Assembly (NCBI RefSeq): GCF_003367175.1
Contig: NZ_QRGA01000006.1
Span: forward strand, 342,629 to 406,628
Direction of reading: 5' to 3'
DNA: 64,000 nt
From: Trinickia dinghuensis
GTDB taxonomy: Bacteria > Pseudomonadota > Gammaproteobacteria > Burkholderiales > Burkholderiaceae
Every line of letters begins with the position of its first letter. Position 1 is the first letter of the stretch. The notes below the pieces were generated by a model, which saw only the letters and a list, made by a program, of their open reading frames with translations, searched no databases and was not told the origin of the DNA. The translations under genes and the position numbers were made by a program. Below are positions 9,831-18,492 of the stretch, piece after piece.

Positions 9831-10259
9831 TTATCGCGCCGCTACTGCGTTTTCCCTAGCGCTCGATTGCCCGCTCGCCGAGCCGCGCAATGCGCCGGCG
9901 AACAACACAAGAAAGCCGCCCGTGATCGCCACGTTCTTGAAGAAATGATTGAGCTGGTTATTGAATTGCGCGCCATCGGCCATCCAGAAGCGATGGGCGA
10001 TGAATGCCGTGAACAGTGTGAAGCCGGCCATGACAAGCGCGACCTCGCGCAACCGCCAACCTGCGATCAAGGCCAGTCCCCCGCCGATCTCGACCGTGAC
10101 CGTCAACGGCAATACGATCTCAGGCAACGGGATGCCGAGACCCGCAAAATACCCGAGCATCATCTTCCATGTCAGCACCTTGCGGATACCCGCAACGAGA
10201 AAGAGGGACGCCATGAGAACACGCGCGCCAACGTCGACGAAACGGCAATCCTGATTCAT
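9831..10259 (-). CDS. DoxX family membrane protein
   Basis: A small integral membrane protein of 142 residues with about four hydrophobic helices. It begins VDVGARVLMASLFLVAGIRK, the usual DoxX-family opening with a conserved arginine after the first helix, and has GGGLALIAGWRLREVAL in the middle. DoxX proteins have been linked to redox or sulfur chemistry in membranes, but their biochemical role is poorly settled. It lies 54 bp behind the aromatic-acid transporter on the same strand and is probably the last gene of the resorcylate/hydroxyquinol operon. Its contribution to the pathway is unclear. Confidence 0.85.
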   Translation of the reverse strand: MNQDCRFVDVGARVLMASLFLVAGIRKVLTWKMMLGYFAGLGIPLPEIVLPLTVTVEIGGGLALIAGWRLREVALVMAGFTLFTAFIAHRFWMADGAQFNNQLNHFFKNVAITGGFLVLFAGALRGSASGQSSARENAVAAR

Positions 10260-10313
10260 GAATTTTCCTTAAAGGACAAATGGGAACAGAAGGGAATTAG
10301 ATGCGAGCAGGTA

Positions 10314-11699
10314 TCAGTGCCCACTCGGATTACTTAGCGACGTCGACGGCGAGAAATCGCAGAACAAACAGATGCACAGCACCATCGCAGCGGATAAAAC
10401 GGCCGGCACGCCAGCCGCCCCGAAGATCGCGCTGATGGACCATCCCTGGGAAACGAAATATCCGGCGACGACAGGACCGACGATGGAGCCGGCGCGTCCT
10501 ATGCCGAGACTCCAACCGACACCCGTTGCCCGCACGCTTGTCGGATAGATCGTCGCGGCTAACGCGTTGATGGCGGGCTGAGCGCCGACGATGCAGAACC
10601 CGCTGACCATCACGGCCGTGGCCAGCAGCACGACAGGCATGCCGGAATGGCCAATCATCGCGATCGACAGCGCCGCCAGCAAAAGTGCCGGAACCAATAT
10701 GCGATAGAAGCCCAGGCGATCGATCAGGAAACCCATGCCCACGGTCCCGGCTACCCCACCGACTTGCAGCATGATGCCGAGCGCTATCCCAATGCCCCTA
10801 CCGTATCCGGCACCGGAAATGATCGTCGGCAGCCAGTTCGACAAGAAAAACAAGTTCAGCAGATTCGCGAAATTGATGCCCCACAACAGCAGCGTAGGCA
10901 CAGCTCGCCCCGCACGAAAGAGTTCGCCGACGGGCATGCCTTTGGTGGGTGGCTCGTGCACAACGTAATGCACTGGCCCGCCTGTTGATGCCGCTTGCGG
11001 CGCAATACGCGTCAGCCACTGCCCGACTCGCTCGAGACGCCTTCCACGCAACACTAAAAACTGAAGCGATTCGGGAACGTAAAGGGCCATCATCGCTGCA
11101 ATGAGCAACGACAGCGCAGCACCGAAAATGAACACCGCCCGCCAGCCGCCAATCGGGATCAGCAACGCGGCAACGGTGCCGCCCAACGCCGCGCCGCCGG
11201 TAAATCCGCACGACACGATCATCATCGTAGACACCCGTTTACGGGCTGGACTGTACTCACCCGCCAGCGCCATCGCGTTGCCCATGATTCCGCCGATGCC
11301 GATACCTGTCACGAAGCGAGCCACAAGCAGTTGCGGCAAGTTCGTCGCAAACACCGTCGCCAGCATGCAGACGCCAATGAACGCCATCGAACCGATCAGG
11401 ACCGGGCGTCGGCCGATGCGGTCTGCCAAGACGCTGAGTCCGAGCGAGCCGAGCAGCATGCCGAGCAGACTCGCAGAAAAAACAGGTCCCAGCGCGGCTT
11501 TCGAAATGCCCCATACCCTGATGATCTCGGGCGCGACGAAGCCCATGGATTGGATGTCGAAGCCGTCCATGATCAACGCCGCGCCAAGCAGCACGAACAC
11601 GCCAAGTTGGAAGCGGCTAATCGTGCGAGCATCGATCAAAGCGGGGATGTCGATCGGCGCGCCCGTCGGCGCGACGACATCGCGAAGTGAGGTGTTCAT
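10314..11699 (-). CDS. Aromatic acid:H+ symporter (AAHS family MFS)
   Basis: 461 residues starting MNTSLRDVVAPTG. The first membrane segment carries the AAHS hallmark LIMDGFDIQSMGFVAPEI, with the DGxD motif used by PcaK-type permeases, and SVLADRIGRRPVLIG forms the loop 2-3 motif. It is an inner-membrane proton symporter for an aromatic acid. The ATG overlaps the stop of the dioxygenase gene (ATGA), so the two are translationally coupled. Its place in the operon points to 2,6-dihydroxybenzoate (gamma-resorcylate) or a related hydroxybenzoate as substrate; that is inference. A longer upstream frame runs across the dioxygenase gene and is not real. Confidence 0.92.
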   Translation of the reverse strand: MNTSLRDVVAPTGAPIDIPALIDARTISRFQLGVFVLLGAALIMDGFDIQSMGFVAPEIIRVWGISKAALGPVFSASLLGMLLGSLGLSVLADRIGRRPVLIGSMAFIGVCMLATVFATNLPQLLVARFVTGIGIGGIMGNAMALAGEYSPARKRVSTMMIVSCGFTGGAALGGTVAALLIPIGGWRAVFIFGAALSLLIAAMMALYVPESLQFLVLRGRRLERVGQWLTRIAPQAASTGGPVHYVVHEPPTKGMPVGELFRAGRAVPTLLLWGINFANLLNLFFLSNWLPTIISGAGYGRGIGIALGIMLQVGGVAGTVGMGFLIDRLGFYRILVPALLLAALSIAMIGHSGMPVVLLATAVMVSGFCIVGAQPAINALAATIYPTSVRATGVGWSLGIGRAGSIVGPVVAGYFVSQGWSISAIFGAAGVPAVLSAAMVLCICLFCDFSPSTSLSNPSGH

Positions 11700-12538
11700 G
11701 TGCGGGGCGCGCCTATGCGATTGAGGACGAAGTCGTAATGCAGTGCGTAGCCGCCGTCCTCGCGTCGAACCCAGGGTGCGATCAGCGACTGCCGCACGCC
11801 GAACACGGCGTCCGAATCGAGCCACGGATCGCCCTCGCGAAAAACATGCGTGACCAGCGTCTCGTATCCCGGCGCCTCGATACGAAAATGCAGGTGCGCG
11901 GGACGCCAAGGGTGCCGCCGAGTCGCCTGCAGTAACGCACCGACCGGGCCGTCGGTCGGGATCGGATAGGCAACCGGCAATACCGAATGAAAACGGTAAG
12001 CCCCCTCTTCATCGGAACGCAGCACTCCGCGACCTTGCAGTTGATCGAGTTCGCTGCGCTGCACGTCGTACATGCCCTCCGAATCCGCTTGCCACACGTC
12101 GATTCTCGCGCCTGCGATGGGATGGCCCGCGATATCCCGAACCGTGCCGCCGACATCACAAGGCTCGCCGGCAGCGCCATTCGCCACGTCGCCCCCATTG
12201 TCATAGTGAGGCGCGCCTTCGACGTAGAACGGACCGAACACAGTCGCCTCGGTGCACTCCGCGGGCTTCGCGTGATTCATCGCCACCGTCAGCATCGACA
12301 AGCCCAGGACGTCGCTGAGCAGAATGAATTCCTGTCGCTTGTCGTCGCACTTTTGACCGGTGCCCGTCAGAAACGCGATGCCGTTCGTCCACTCGTCTTC
12401 GGTCAGGCGAACATCCCGCGCGAAATCGTGCAGATGGCGAACGAGGCAATTGATGATTTCTTTAAGCCGCGGGTCCGGCGTGTCGGCGAACCGGTCGATC
12501 ACTTCCTGCGTGATCGTGTGTTGATCGAGATTGCGCAT
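11696..12538 (-). CDS. Intradiol dioxygenase, probably hydroxyquinol 1,2-dioxygenase
   Basis: 280 residues, the usual length for this family. An N-terminal helical dimerisation domain leads into the catalytic beta-sandwich. The Fe(III) ligands are visible as Tyr157 (in SEGMYDVQ), Tyr191, His215 and His217 (RPAHLHF). The enzyme should cleave hydroxyquinol (1,2,4-trihydroxybenzene) between carbons 1 and 2 to maleylacetate. The assignment over catechol 1,2-dioxygenase rests on the WQADSEGMYDVQ region and on the maleylacetate reductase gene immediately upstream. It lies 9 bp behind that gene and overlaps the next by 4 bp, so it is in one operon. The protein is cytoplasmic. Substrate choice among chlorinated or plain catechols is the remaining doubt. 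Confidence 0.9.
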   Translation of the reverse strand: MRNLDQHTITQEVIDRFADTPDPRLKEIINCLVRHLHDFARDVRLTEDEWTNGIAFLTGTGQKCDDKRQEFILLSDVLGLSMLTVAMNHAKPAECTEATVFGPFYVEGAPHYDNGGDVANGAAGEPCDVGGTVRDIAGHPIAGARIDVWQADSEGMYDVQRSELDQLQGRGVLRSDEEGAYRFHSVLPVAYPIPTDGPVGALLQATRRHPWRPAHLHFRIEAPGYETLVTHVFREGDPWLDSDAVFGVRQSLIAPWVRREDGGYALHYDFVLNRIGAPRT

Positions 12539-12547
12539 GAGGTCTCC

Positions 12548-13633
12548 TCAATGTGGCCGCACACCGTCGAGCGCATTGCGCAACAGGATATGCAGCGGCT
12601 CCGCCTCCAGGGGGCGCGGGTTCGGGTACTGATCCTGCAATGCAAGCGACAACGCGCGTTCGAGGTCCTCGGCACGCAAGCCGAGCGCTCGCAGCGACGT
12701 GGGCGCTCCGCTCGCTTGAGCAAGATCGAAGCAGGCGCGGGCCGCGCTCACTCCAGGCCCGGCCCCGAGCGCAGCGCAGATCGCCGTCATCGCCTGAGGC
12801 GCATGATTCGCGTTGTAGGCCAACGCATGCGGCAACACCACGGTGTGCGTTTCCGCGTGCGGCAAATTGAATGTGCCGCCCAACGTATGGCAAAGCTTGT
12901 GATGCAAACCCATCCGCACATTGCCGAGCACCATGCCGCACAGCCAGGCCCCGTAAAGCGCATCCTGCCGAGCTTCGGACGGCACAGATTGCTCGTCCGC
13001 CGAACCGGCAATCAGTGGAATGGCGCGGGCGAGCGCGGCGATGCCGGAGCCGGCGACAAGCGTCATCAGCGGATTGCCGTCCGGGGCGTAGAGTCCCTCG
13101 GCCGCATGCGCGATGGCATTCATTCCGCTCGTGGCGCTCACCGCACGCGGCAAGCCCAGCGTAAGGTCAGGGTCATAGATGACCGATCGCGGCAATACGC
13201 TTTTATCGCGCCCCGTCTTCTTCAATCTCCCTTCCGTCAGCCCATAGATGGGCGTCATTTCCGATCCCGCGTACGTGGTGGGCACGGCCAGGATCGGCAA
13301 TCCCGCCTTCAGTGCGATCCCTTTAGCCAGGCCAATCGTGGATCCCCCACCCACCGCGACGGTACAGTCCGCTTTGAGCGTGGAAGCTGCCTCGCAAGCG
13401 GCACTCACGACATCGGTTGGCACATGCATCACGGCTTGGTCGAACACGCCGACGCTGCGCGTGCCGAGCAAATCCGCGACGCGTTCCGCAAGCGCGCGCT
13501 GCGGTGGCGTGCACAGTACCAACGCCCGCGCGCCGCCCATCGCATCGAGCGCGCTCGCGACATACGCGAGCGCGCCCGCGCCGAAGCACACATGCACCGC
13601 GTTCATATCGCAGCTAAAGCTTTTCCCGTTCAT
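12548..13633 (-). CDS. Maleylacetate reductase
   Basis: An iron-type alcohol dehydrogenase-fold protein of about 361 residues. The N-terminal half has the nucleotide-binding motif VAVGGGSTIGLAKG and the PTTYAGSEMTPIYG stretch typical of maleylacetate reductases. The C-terminal half has the metal/active-site histidines in HHKLCHTLGG and LPHAETH. It reduces maleylacetate to 3-oxoadipate with NAD(P)H, the step after hydroxyquinol ring cleavage. AGGGAG sits 8 nt before the ATG at 13633 (MNGKSFSCDM). An ATG at 13654 that overlaps the decarboxylase stop is an alternative start. It sits between decarboxylase and dioxygenase in the same operon. Confidence 0.92.
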   Translation of the reverse strand: MNGKSFSCDMNAVHVCFGAGALAYVASALDAMGGARALVLCTPPQRALAERVADLLGTRSVGVFDQAVMHVPTDVVSAACEAASTLKADCTVAVGGGSTIGLAKGIALKAGLPILAVPTTYAGSEMTPIYGLTEGRLKKTGRDKSVLPRSVIYDPDLTLGLPRAVSATSGMNAIAHAAEGLYAPDGNPLMTLVAGSGIAALARAIPLIAGSADEQSVPSEARQDALYGAWLCGMVLGNVRMGLHHKLCHTLGGTFNLPHAETHTVVLPHALAYNANHAPQAMTAICAALGAGPGVSAARACFDLAQASGAPTSLRALGLRAEDLERALSLALQDQYPNPRPLEAEPLHILLRNALDGVRPH

Positions 13634-13650
13634 CGCACCGGTCTCCCTAC

Positions 13651-14622
13651 TCATTCGAGTCCGAACAGCCGGCGCGCGTTGTCGCGCCCAATCTTGCGAC
13701 GATCGCTTTCGCTGATCTCGCAGCGGTCGAACCACCCAGCGGCATCCTCGTGTTTCTCAAACGGATAGTCGACCGAATACAGGATGCGATCGCTGCCCAC
13801 TTCGAGCATCGTCGACAGCAACGTCGGCGTACGAAAGTTGCCGCTCGTCGTGATGTAGGTGTTATTGCGCAAGTAGTCGCCGACTTCCTTTTCGCACCGC
13901 ATGCCGCGGCGCCCTTTGCGCAAGATGTGGTCGATGCGCCAGATATTGAAAGGCAGCCCTTCGCCGAAGTGCCCGAGGATCATTTGCAGTTTGGGATGAC
14001 GATCGAACAGGCCATTCGACATCAGCCGCAAAGCATGCATGCTCGTCTCGGCGGCAAAGGCCCATGTCGGGCCGGTGAGCCACGGATTGTCCTGATAGAT
14101 CGGCTCACGACTCAGCAACGGGTCGCGCGGATGCATATAGAACGGCTTTTGCAAGCTTGCCGCGGCCGCCCAGAAGTCGTCGAACTGGGGGGCGTCGTAA
14201 TACATCACCGTTTCAGCATCGCCAACTTGCGAAAACCCGTTGACGAGAAAGCCATGAAAACCGAGTTCGCGGACACATCGCTCGAGCTCGCGTGCAGCGG
14301 CATCCGGGTCCTGCATCGGCAACGCGGCAAATCCACCGAAGCGACTCGGGTGCCGCTGGACCTGCTCGGCAAGAACATCGTTAGCGCGCTTTGATACCTC
14401 GACGGCTCGTGCCCGATCCGGAATGCCCTGCACCGCCGGCGAATTCAGCGAGAGGACCGAATAGGCCGTGCCCCAACGATCCATCTGTTCGAGACGCTGC
14501 TGTTCGAAGTCGATCAGATTGCTCCGCAGGGTCTCCCACACTTCCGGGCGCGCATACACCTGCGAATCCGCCAACGTTTCCTCGATCGCGAAATGCTCTT
14601 CGAGAGCGATCTTGTCGTTCAT
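13651..14622 (-). CDS. Amidohydrolase-family decarboxylase, probably gamma-resorcylate (2,6-dihydroxybenzoate) decarboxylase
   Basis: 323 residues from ATG 14622 (MNDKIALEEHFAIEE), with GGGA upstream. The metal ligands of the amidohydrolase decarboxylases can be placed at Glu8, His10, His164 (FYMHPRDP), His218 (LGHFGEGLP) and Asp285 (SVDYPFE). The spacing and the opening ALEEHF agree closely with what I remember of gamma-resorcylate decarboxylase. The enzyme would remove CO2 from 2,6-dihydroxybenzoate to give resorcinol without a redox cofactor. Resorcinol then needs hydroxylation to hydroxyquinol, for which no gene is present here. It is the first gene of the operon and faces a divergent MarR gene. 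2,3-Dihydroxybenzoate decarboxylase is the main alternative. Confidence 0.85.
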   Translation of the reverse strand: MNDKIALEEHFAIEETLADSQVYARPEVWETLRSNLIDFEQQRLEQMDRWGTAYSVLSLNSPAVQGIPDRARAVEVSKRANDVLAEQVQRHPSRFGGFAALPMQDPDAAARELERCVRELGFHGFLVNGFSQVGDAETVMYYDAPQFDDFWAAAASLQKPFYMHPRDPLLSREPIYQDNPWLTGPTWAFAAETSMHALRLMSNGLFDRHPKLQMILGHFGEGLPFNIWRIDHILRKGRRGMRCEKEVGDYLRNNTYITTSGNFRTPTLLSTMLEVGSDRILYSVDYPFEKHEDAAGWFDRCEISESDRRKIGRDNARRLFGLE

Positions 14623-14654
14623 GAGTCGTTTCCCTTGGCGCCACCGCGCATTTA

Positions 14655-14702
14655 GTTGATAATTCAAGCATTGAGGTCAAAGTTTATACTTGAATTTTCA
14701 AG
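14655..14702. promoter_or_regulatory. Twin palindromic operator candidates for the MarR regulator
   Basis: Between the divergent decarboxylase and MarR genes are CTTGAATTTTCAAG (14689-14702, perfect 6-bp arms) and GTTGATAATTCAAG (14655-14668, a degenerate copy of the same palindrome). Centre-to-centre distance is 34 bp. The first ends 9 bp before the MarR GTG; the second lies about 33 bp before the decarboxylase ATG. Position and symmetry fit a MarR-type repressor acting on both promoters. Confidence 0.6.
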
Positions 14703-14711
14703 CAAACATCT

Positions 14712-15179
14712 GTGAAAACCCCTATCAATGACAGCTCAATCGAGGTCGACCACAACCTCGAAAAGGCGATTCCTTATCTCGTCACCCGCGCGGGCGCGCG
14801 TATGGGCAATGCGTTCTCCAAAGCCCTCAAGCCCTATGGGCTTAGTCTCAGCGAATGGCGCGTGTGCGCCTCGCTCGGCTACAAGCCCCGACAAACGCTA
14901 TCGGAGCTTGTCTTGCATGCGTCCGTCGACATGTCTGCACTATCGCGGATCGTCGACCGTCTGGTGCAGCAAGGGCTCGTCCGTCGTGCCAAAAGCGAGC
15001 ACGATGGCAGGGCGATCTCTCTATCCCTGACGCCTGAAGGCGCTTCACTCACACGCGAGATCGCGCCGCTAGCGAAGCACTATGAAAGGGTCGCCTTGAC
15101 CCAGTTCACATGGGAAGAGATCGACATCTTGCGAAGGCTGCTCGTCCAGCTATATGACAACGCAGAACCGCTCGAATAG
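14712..15179 (+). CDS. MarR family transcriptional regulator
   Basis: 155 residues from a GTG start. The winged helix domain is clear: LSLSEWRVCASLGYK, then ASVDMSALSRIVDRLVQQGL for the recognition helix and KSEHDGRAISLSLTPEG for the wing, with dimerisation helices at both ends. MarR proteins bind palindromes as dimers and release them on binding phenolic ligands. It is divergent from the resorcylate/hydroxyquinol operon, and two related palindromes lie in between, so it is probably that operon's repressor and self-regulator. The ligand might be resorcylate or hydroxyquinol; that is inference. Confidence 0.92.
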   Translation: MKTPINDSSIEVDHNLEKAIPYLVTRAGARMGNAFSKALKPYGLSLSEWRVCASLGYKPRQTLSELVLHASVDMSALSRIVDRLVQQGLVRRAKSEHDGRAISLSLTPEGASLTREIAPLAKHYERVALTQFTWEEIDILRRLLVQLYDNAEPLE

Positions 15180-15231
15180 CCGCAACGCGAATTACCGACG
15201 ACACTAGCCATCGCGCCGTCTACTTCTACTA

Positions 15232-16380
15232 TTACGTCGATATCGCGGAGGACAACTTGAACGACGCCACGGCGCCGTTGAGTCGCTCCGCCTGCTCGTC
15301 CAGAGACTGGGTCGCTGCCGCGGCCTGCTCGACCAGCGCAGCGTTGTGCTGCGTCACGTCGTCGATCTGACTGACCGCCTGTCCGATCTGCTCAACGCCA
15401 CGCGACTGCTCATCCGAAGCTTGCGCGATTTCGCCGACGATGCCCGCGACGCGTCCGATAGCGGTTCGGATCTCACCCATGGCAGCGCGCGCTCGGCTTG
15501 CCTGCTGCGAGCCCGCTCTGATCGTTTCGAGCGACGACGCAATCAGTTCATTGATTTCTTTCGTTGCGGATGCCGATCGCCCCGCGAGGCTACGCACTTC
15601 GCTAGCGACAACGGCGAATCCGCGCCCCTGAGCGCCGGCGCGTGCGGCTTCGACCGCAGCGTTCAATGCGAGGATATTCGTCTGAAACGCGATGCCCTCG
15701 ATCATTCCGGTGATCTCGGAGATCCGGGCCGAGCTGTTGCTAATCTGCCCGATCGCCTCCACCATCGCTTCCACGAGATCCGTCCCGTCGTCCGTCACGT
15801 GCGTCGCACTCTCGGCGCACTCGCGCGCACGTCGTGCATTGTCTGCATTACGTTTGACGGTCTCGATCATCTGCGCCATGCTGGCCGCCGTTTCTTCCAG
15901 CGATGTTGCTTGCTCTTCCGTACGCACGGAAAGATCGAGGTTTCCGGCAGCAATCTCGCGCGTCGCGGTCGTCACGTTTTCTGAACACGAACGCACTTCC
16001 GAAACGGCATGTTCGATCCGCTGCATCAACCGATCGAACGCCACGGCCGATCGACCGAACTCGTCCATGCGCGGCGCAGCCGATCGCTTCGACAGATCCA
16101 GCGACTTCGCGATCTCTTCGAATTTCCTACCCATGCGATCGAGGCCCCCGCAAATCAGTCTGACCAAATGAATGCCAAACCAAGCCGCAATCGCGAATTC
16201 AATCAACGCCAAGACGACTGCCCCGATCGACAGCCACCGGCCGGACGCCGTCTCCTCGAAATCGGCACGAAAGAGATGGATCGCCCCAGCCGCTGCGCTC
16301 AAAAGACTGAGCGTCATGCACGTACCGAAGGCTACGGCGAGCTTGAACCTGATAGTAAGTACCACGCCTCGCCGTTTCAT
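15232..16380 (-). CDS. Methyl-accepting chemotaxis protein lacking a ligand-binding domain
   Basis: About 382 residues. Two membrane segments (about residues 10-35 and 50-72) are separated by a loop of only some 15 residues ([13 protein letters not shown]), so there is no room for a periplasmic sensor domain. The cytoplasmic part has a HAMP-like linker and a normal signalling hairpin ([18 protein letters not shown]). The start overlaps the stop of the Rieske oxygenase gene in GTGATGA; either GTG 16383 or ATG 16380 could be used. Coupling to a catabolic oxygenase suggests chemotaxis to the same substrate, through the short loop, a binding-protein partner, or energy taxis. It is the last gene of the long catabolic unit. 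Confidence 0.9.
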   Translation of the reverse strand: MKRRGVVLTIRFKLAVAFGTCMTLSLLSAAAGAIHLFRADFEETASGRWLSIGAVVLALIEFAIAAWFGIHLVRLICGGLDRMGRKFEEIAKSLDLSKRSAAPRMDEFGRSAVAFDRLMQRIEHAVSEVRSCSENVTTATREIAAGNLDLSVRTEEQATSLEETAASMAQMIETVKRNADNARRARECAESATHVTDDGTDLVEAMVEAIGQISNSSARISEITGMIEGIAFQTNILALNAAVEAARAGAQGRGFAVVASEVRSLAGRSASATKEINELIASSLETIRAGSQQASRARAAMGEIRTAIGRVAGIVGEIAQASDEQSRGVEQIGQAVSQIDDVTQHNAALVEQAAAATQSLDEQAERLNGAVASFKLSSAIST

Positions 16381-17438
16381 CACGATGACTGGCGCTCCCC
16401 ACTGAACGCCTGCTCCTGCTTGATCATTTCGTCCAGCGTTCGCCGCACTCTCACTGCCGCCGCGTCGCTCGCAAGCAGCACTGGTTTGAGCGACCAGAAA
16501 TCGCTATCGCCGATCGCCGCCTGTTGCGCTTCGAGCATCGGCATGTCTTCCGTCGTAAACGGATGGCTGAGCCATTCGATGTTTTCTCGGGCGAGCCGTT
16601 CGCCTTCCTCGCCCAAAGTGCGCGGGAAGGCGATACCAAACCAATAATGCGTCGTGGCATCGGTTTCCGGTGTAAACACGTGTGCCACGTGCACCGCGCG
16701 GCCTCCCGACCTCGGCTGACCGGCAGGTGTCAAACCCGTTTCGAGCAACATGAGCGCCGGCGCATTCCAACGAACGTCGAGCCAGCGATCGACTAGCTGG
16801 CCCGCCGGCACGCCGCGTAGCCGCTCGAGATCGGGCGTCAGTCGCTCGCCGTGGGTCGAGCGTTTCGAATAGACCGTTGCACCGTCTTGCACCACTTCAG
16901 TCGCGCCTTGCGCGACACCGTCGCTACCCAACGAGCTTTGATGCAAAAACTCGATATGGCTCAAGTCCAGAATGTTATCGGTCTCCAACTGATAGTTGGC
17001 CTTCACGTTCAGATAGCTCTTTCCGACGTAGAAGAAGTCCGGATCCAAAGCACTGAAGTCGCAGATCTTCGATGGGTCGGCGCTTTCTGGCTCACCCATC
17101 CAAATCCACGCAAAACCGTATCGCTCCTCGATCGGATACGCGCGCACGCGCGCCGCACGGGGAATTGCTCCGCTGCCGTGCGGATTGTGCACGCACGCCC
17201 CAGTGCAATCGAAACTCAGTCCGTGATACGCGCACTGTATTTCGTCATTCTTCAGACGGCCGAGATGAAGCGGCACGAACCTATGCGGGCAGCGATCCCG
17301 CAGGGCCTGGAGTGCGCCCTTGCTGTCGCGAAAAATGACGATCTGCTCGTTGAGAAACGTTCGCGGCGTCATCCGCCCCTCCGCGAACTCATCAGCCCAT
17401 CCGGCGACGTACCAGCAATTGCGTAAGAAGAAGCTCAT
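16380..17438 (-). CDS. Rieske non-heme iron oxygenase, VanA-like O-demethylase type
   Basis: 352 residues from ATG 17438 ([14 protein letters not shown]) with AAGGA upstream. The Rieske [2Fe-2S] ligands are Cys50, His52, Cys69 and His72. The mononuclear iron site follows in [17 protein letters not shown], with the bridging Asp and two His. Length and the NxWYVAGW opening match the vanillate demethylase (VanA)/dicamba demethylase branch, which remove methyl groups from methoxybenzoates as formaldehyde. Together with the reductase gene 40 bp upstream it forms a two-component system. Because a pathway for a dihydroxybenzoate lies upstream in the same direction, I infer that it makes 2,3-dihydroxybenzoate from a 2- or 3-methoxy ether such as o-vanillate. 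Plain vanillate remains possible. Confidence 0.88.
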   Translation of the reverse strand: MSFFLRNCWYVAGWADEFAEGRMTPRTFLNEQIVIFRDSKGALQALRDRCPHRFVPLHLGRLKNDEIQCAYHGLSFDCTGACVHNPHGSGAIPRAARVRAYPIEERYGFAWIWMGEPESADPSKICDFSALDPDFFYVGKSYLNVKANYQLETDNILDLSHIEFLHQSSLGSDGVAQGATEVVQDGATVYSKRSTHGERLTPDLERLRGVPAGQLVDRWLDVRWNAPALMLLETGLTPAGQPRSGGRAVHVAHVFTPETDATTHYWFGIAFPRTLGEEGERLARENIEWLSHPFTTEDMPMLEAQQAAIGDSDFWSLKPVLLASDAAAVRVRRTLDEMIKQEQAFSGERQSS

Positions 17439-17478
17439 GGTTTTTCCTTCGGCTGGGGCAAACATCCAAATAACACAT

Positions 17479-18444
17479 TCAAATATCGAGGCGCAGCAGC
17501 GGTGAATGGGCGCGCGAGCAGCACAACAGCATCCGATCGTTTGCCGCCCTTTCCTCCGGCGTAAGAAAAACATCTCGGTGCTCGGGCACGCCTTCGAGCA
17601 CCCGTGTCAGGCAGGTACCGCAAACGCCCTGTTCACACGAAAGCGGGACATCGATGCCCGCCTCCAGCAGTGCCTGGGCAACGCTCTTGCCCGCGGGAAC
17701 GTCAACGCGCAGCCCCGAGCGGGCCGCATGGACGACGAATCCGCTTCCCGCCCCCGACGCGCAAACCGAAGCAGCGAAGAACTCGTAGTGCACGTTCGCC
17801 TCGTTCCAAGCGCAGTCTCGGGCGACATAGATCAGCGCATTGATGAACCCGCCTGGACCGCAGACATAAACGTGCGTATCAGGCCGCGGGTTTTGCAGCA
17901 TTGCACGCATGTTGAGGCGAGCGGCATCGCCGTCGTCGTCGCAATGAACCGTCACGCGTTCGGCAAACGGCGATTGCCTCAGCAAATCGATGAAAGCTGC
18001 CCGCGCGCGGTTTCGAACGCAGTAGTGCAGCTCGAACGAAGCGCCTAGCGCGTGCAGTCGCCACGCCATCGCGAGCAGCGGCGTAATACCGATCCCTCCC
18101 GCTACGAGAACACTGTGCCCGGCCGATTCGTCGAGTGCGAAATGATTGCGCGGTGGGCTGACTTCGATGCAGGTGCCTTCGTGAAAGCCCTCATGTATCG
18201 ATGCCGACCCACCGCGCGAAGACGGCTCACGCAAGACACCGAGTACATAGCGATCGCGCTCTTGCGGCGAGTTGCAAAGCGAATAATGGCGCGTCAAGCC
18301 GTTCCCAACGTCGACTTCCACATGGGCGCCCGCATCGAACGGCGGCAGCTCGCCCCCGCTGGGGTCGACGAGTTCGAGAGCAATAATCCCCTCAGCTTCG
18401 TGCACGCGCCGCCGGATCTTTACTTTAAGTCGATCGGAAATCAT
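17479..18444 (-). CDS. VanB-like oxidoreductase (FMN/NAD and plant-type [2Fe-2S])
   Basis: About 321 residues with the phthalate dioxygenase reductase domain order. An FMN-binding barrel is marked by RHYSLCN (about residues 52-58). The NAD-binding domain follows, with VLVAGGIGITPLLAM. A C-terminal ferredoxin domain has the cluster cysteines in SCEQGVCGTC and a last cysteine near LLCCSR. It passes electrons from NADH to the Rieske oxygenase encoded next. GGTGA precedes the ATG at 18444; a GTG nine bases earlier is also possible. The protein is cytoplasmic. Confident for class; the partner is inferred from position. Confidence 0.92.
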   Translation of the reverse strand: MISDRLKVKIRRRVHEAEGIIALELVDPSGGELPPFDAGAHVEVDVGNGLTRHYSLCNSPQERDRYVLGVLREPSSRGGSASIHEGFHEGTCIEVSPPRNHFALDESAGHSVLVAGGIGITPLLAMAWRLHALGASFELHYCVRNRARAAFIDLLRQSPFAERVTVHCDDDGDAARLNMRAMLQNPRPDTHVYVCGPGGFINALIYVARDCAWNEANVHYEFFAASVCASGAGSGFVVHAARSGLRVDVPAGKSVAQALLEAGIDVPLSCEQGVCGTCLTRVLEGVPEHRDVFLTPEERAANDRMLLCCSRAHSPLLRLDI

Positions 18445-18492
18445 TTCTTTCACCGCAAAATAAAGGTCTTGACTGCAGGAATCCGAGGCTAT

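Noticed and set aside
11987..13768. Plus-strand frame of nearly 600 codons over the dioxygenase and reductase genes
   Set aside because: It is antisense to two clear enzyme genes; high G/C third positions keep the opposite frame open by chance.
9831..14622. Protocatechuate or catechol ortho pathway as alternative reading of the decarboxylase operon
   Set aside because: No muconate cycloisomerase or lactonase gene is present, while maleylacetate reductase directly adjoins the dioxygenase, which fits hydroxyquinol.
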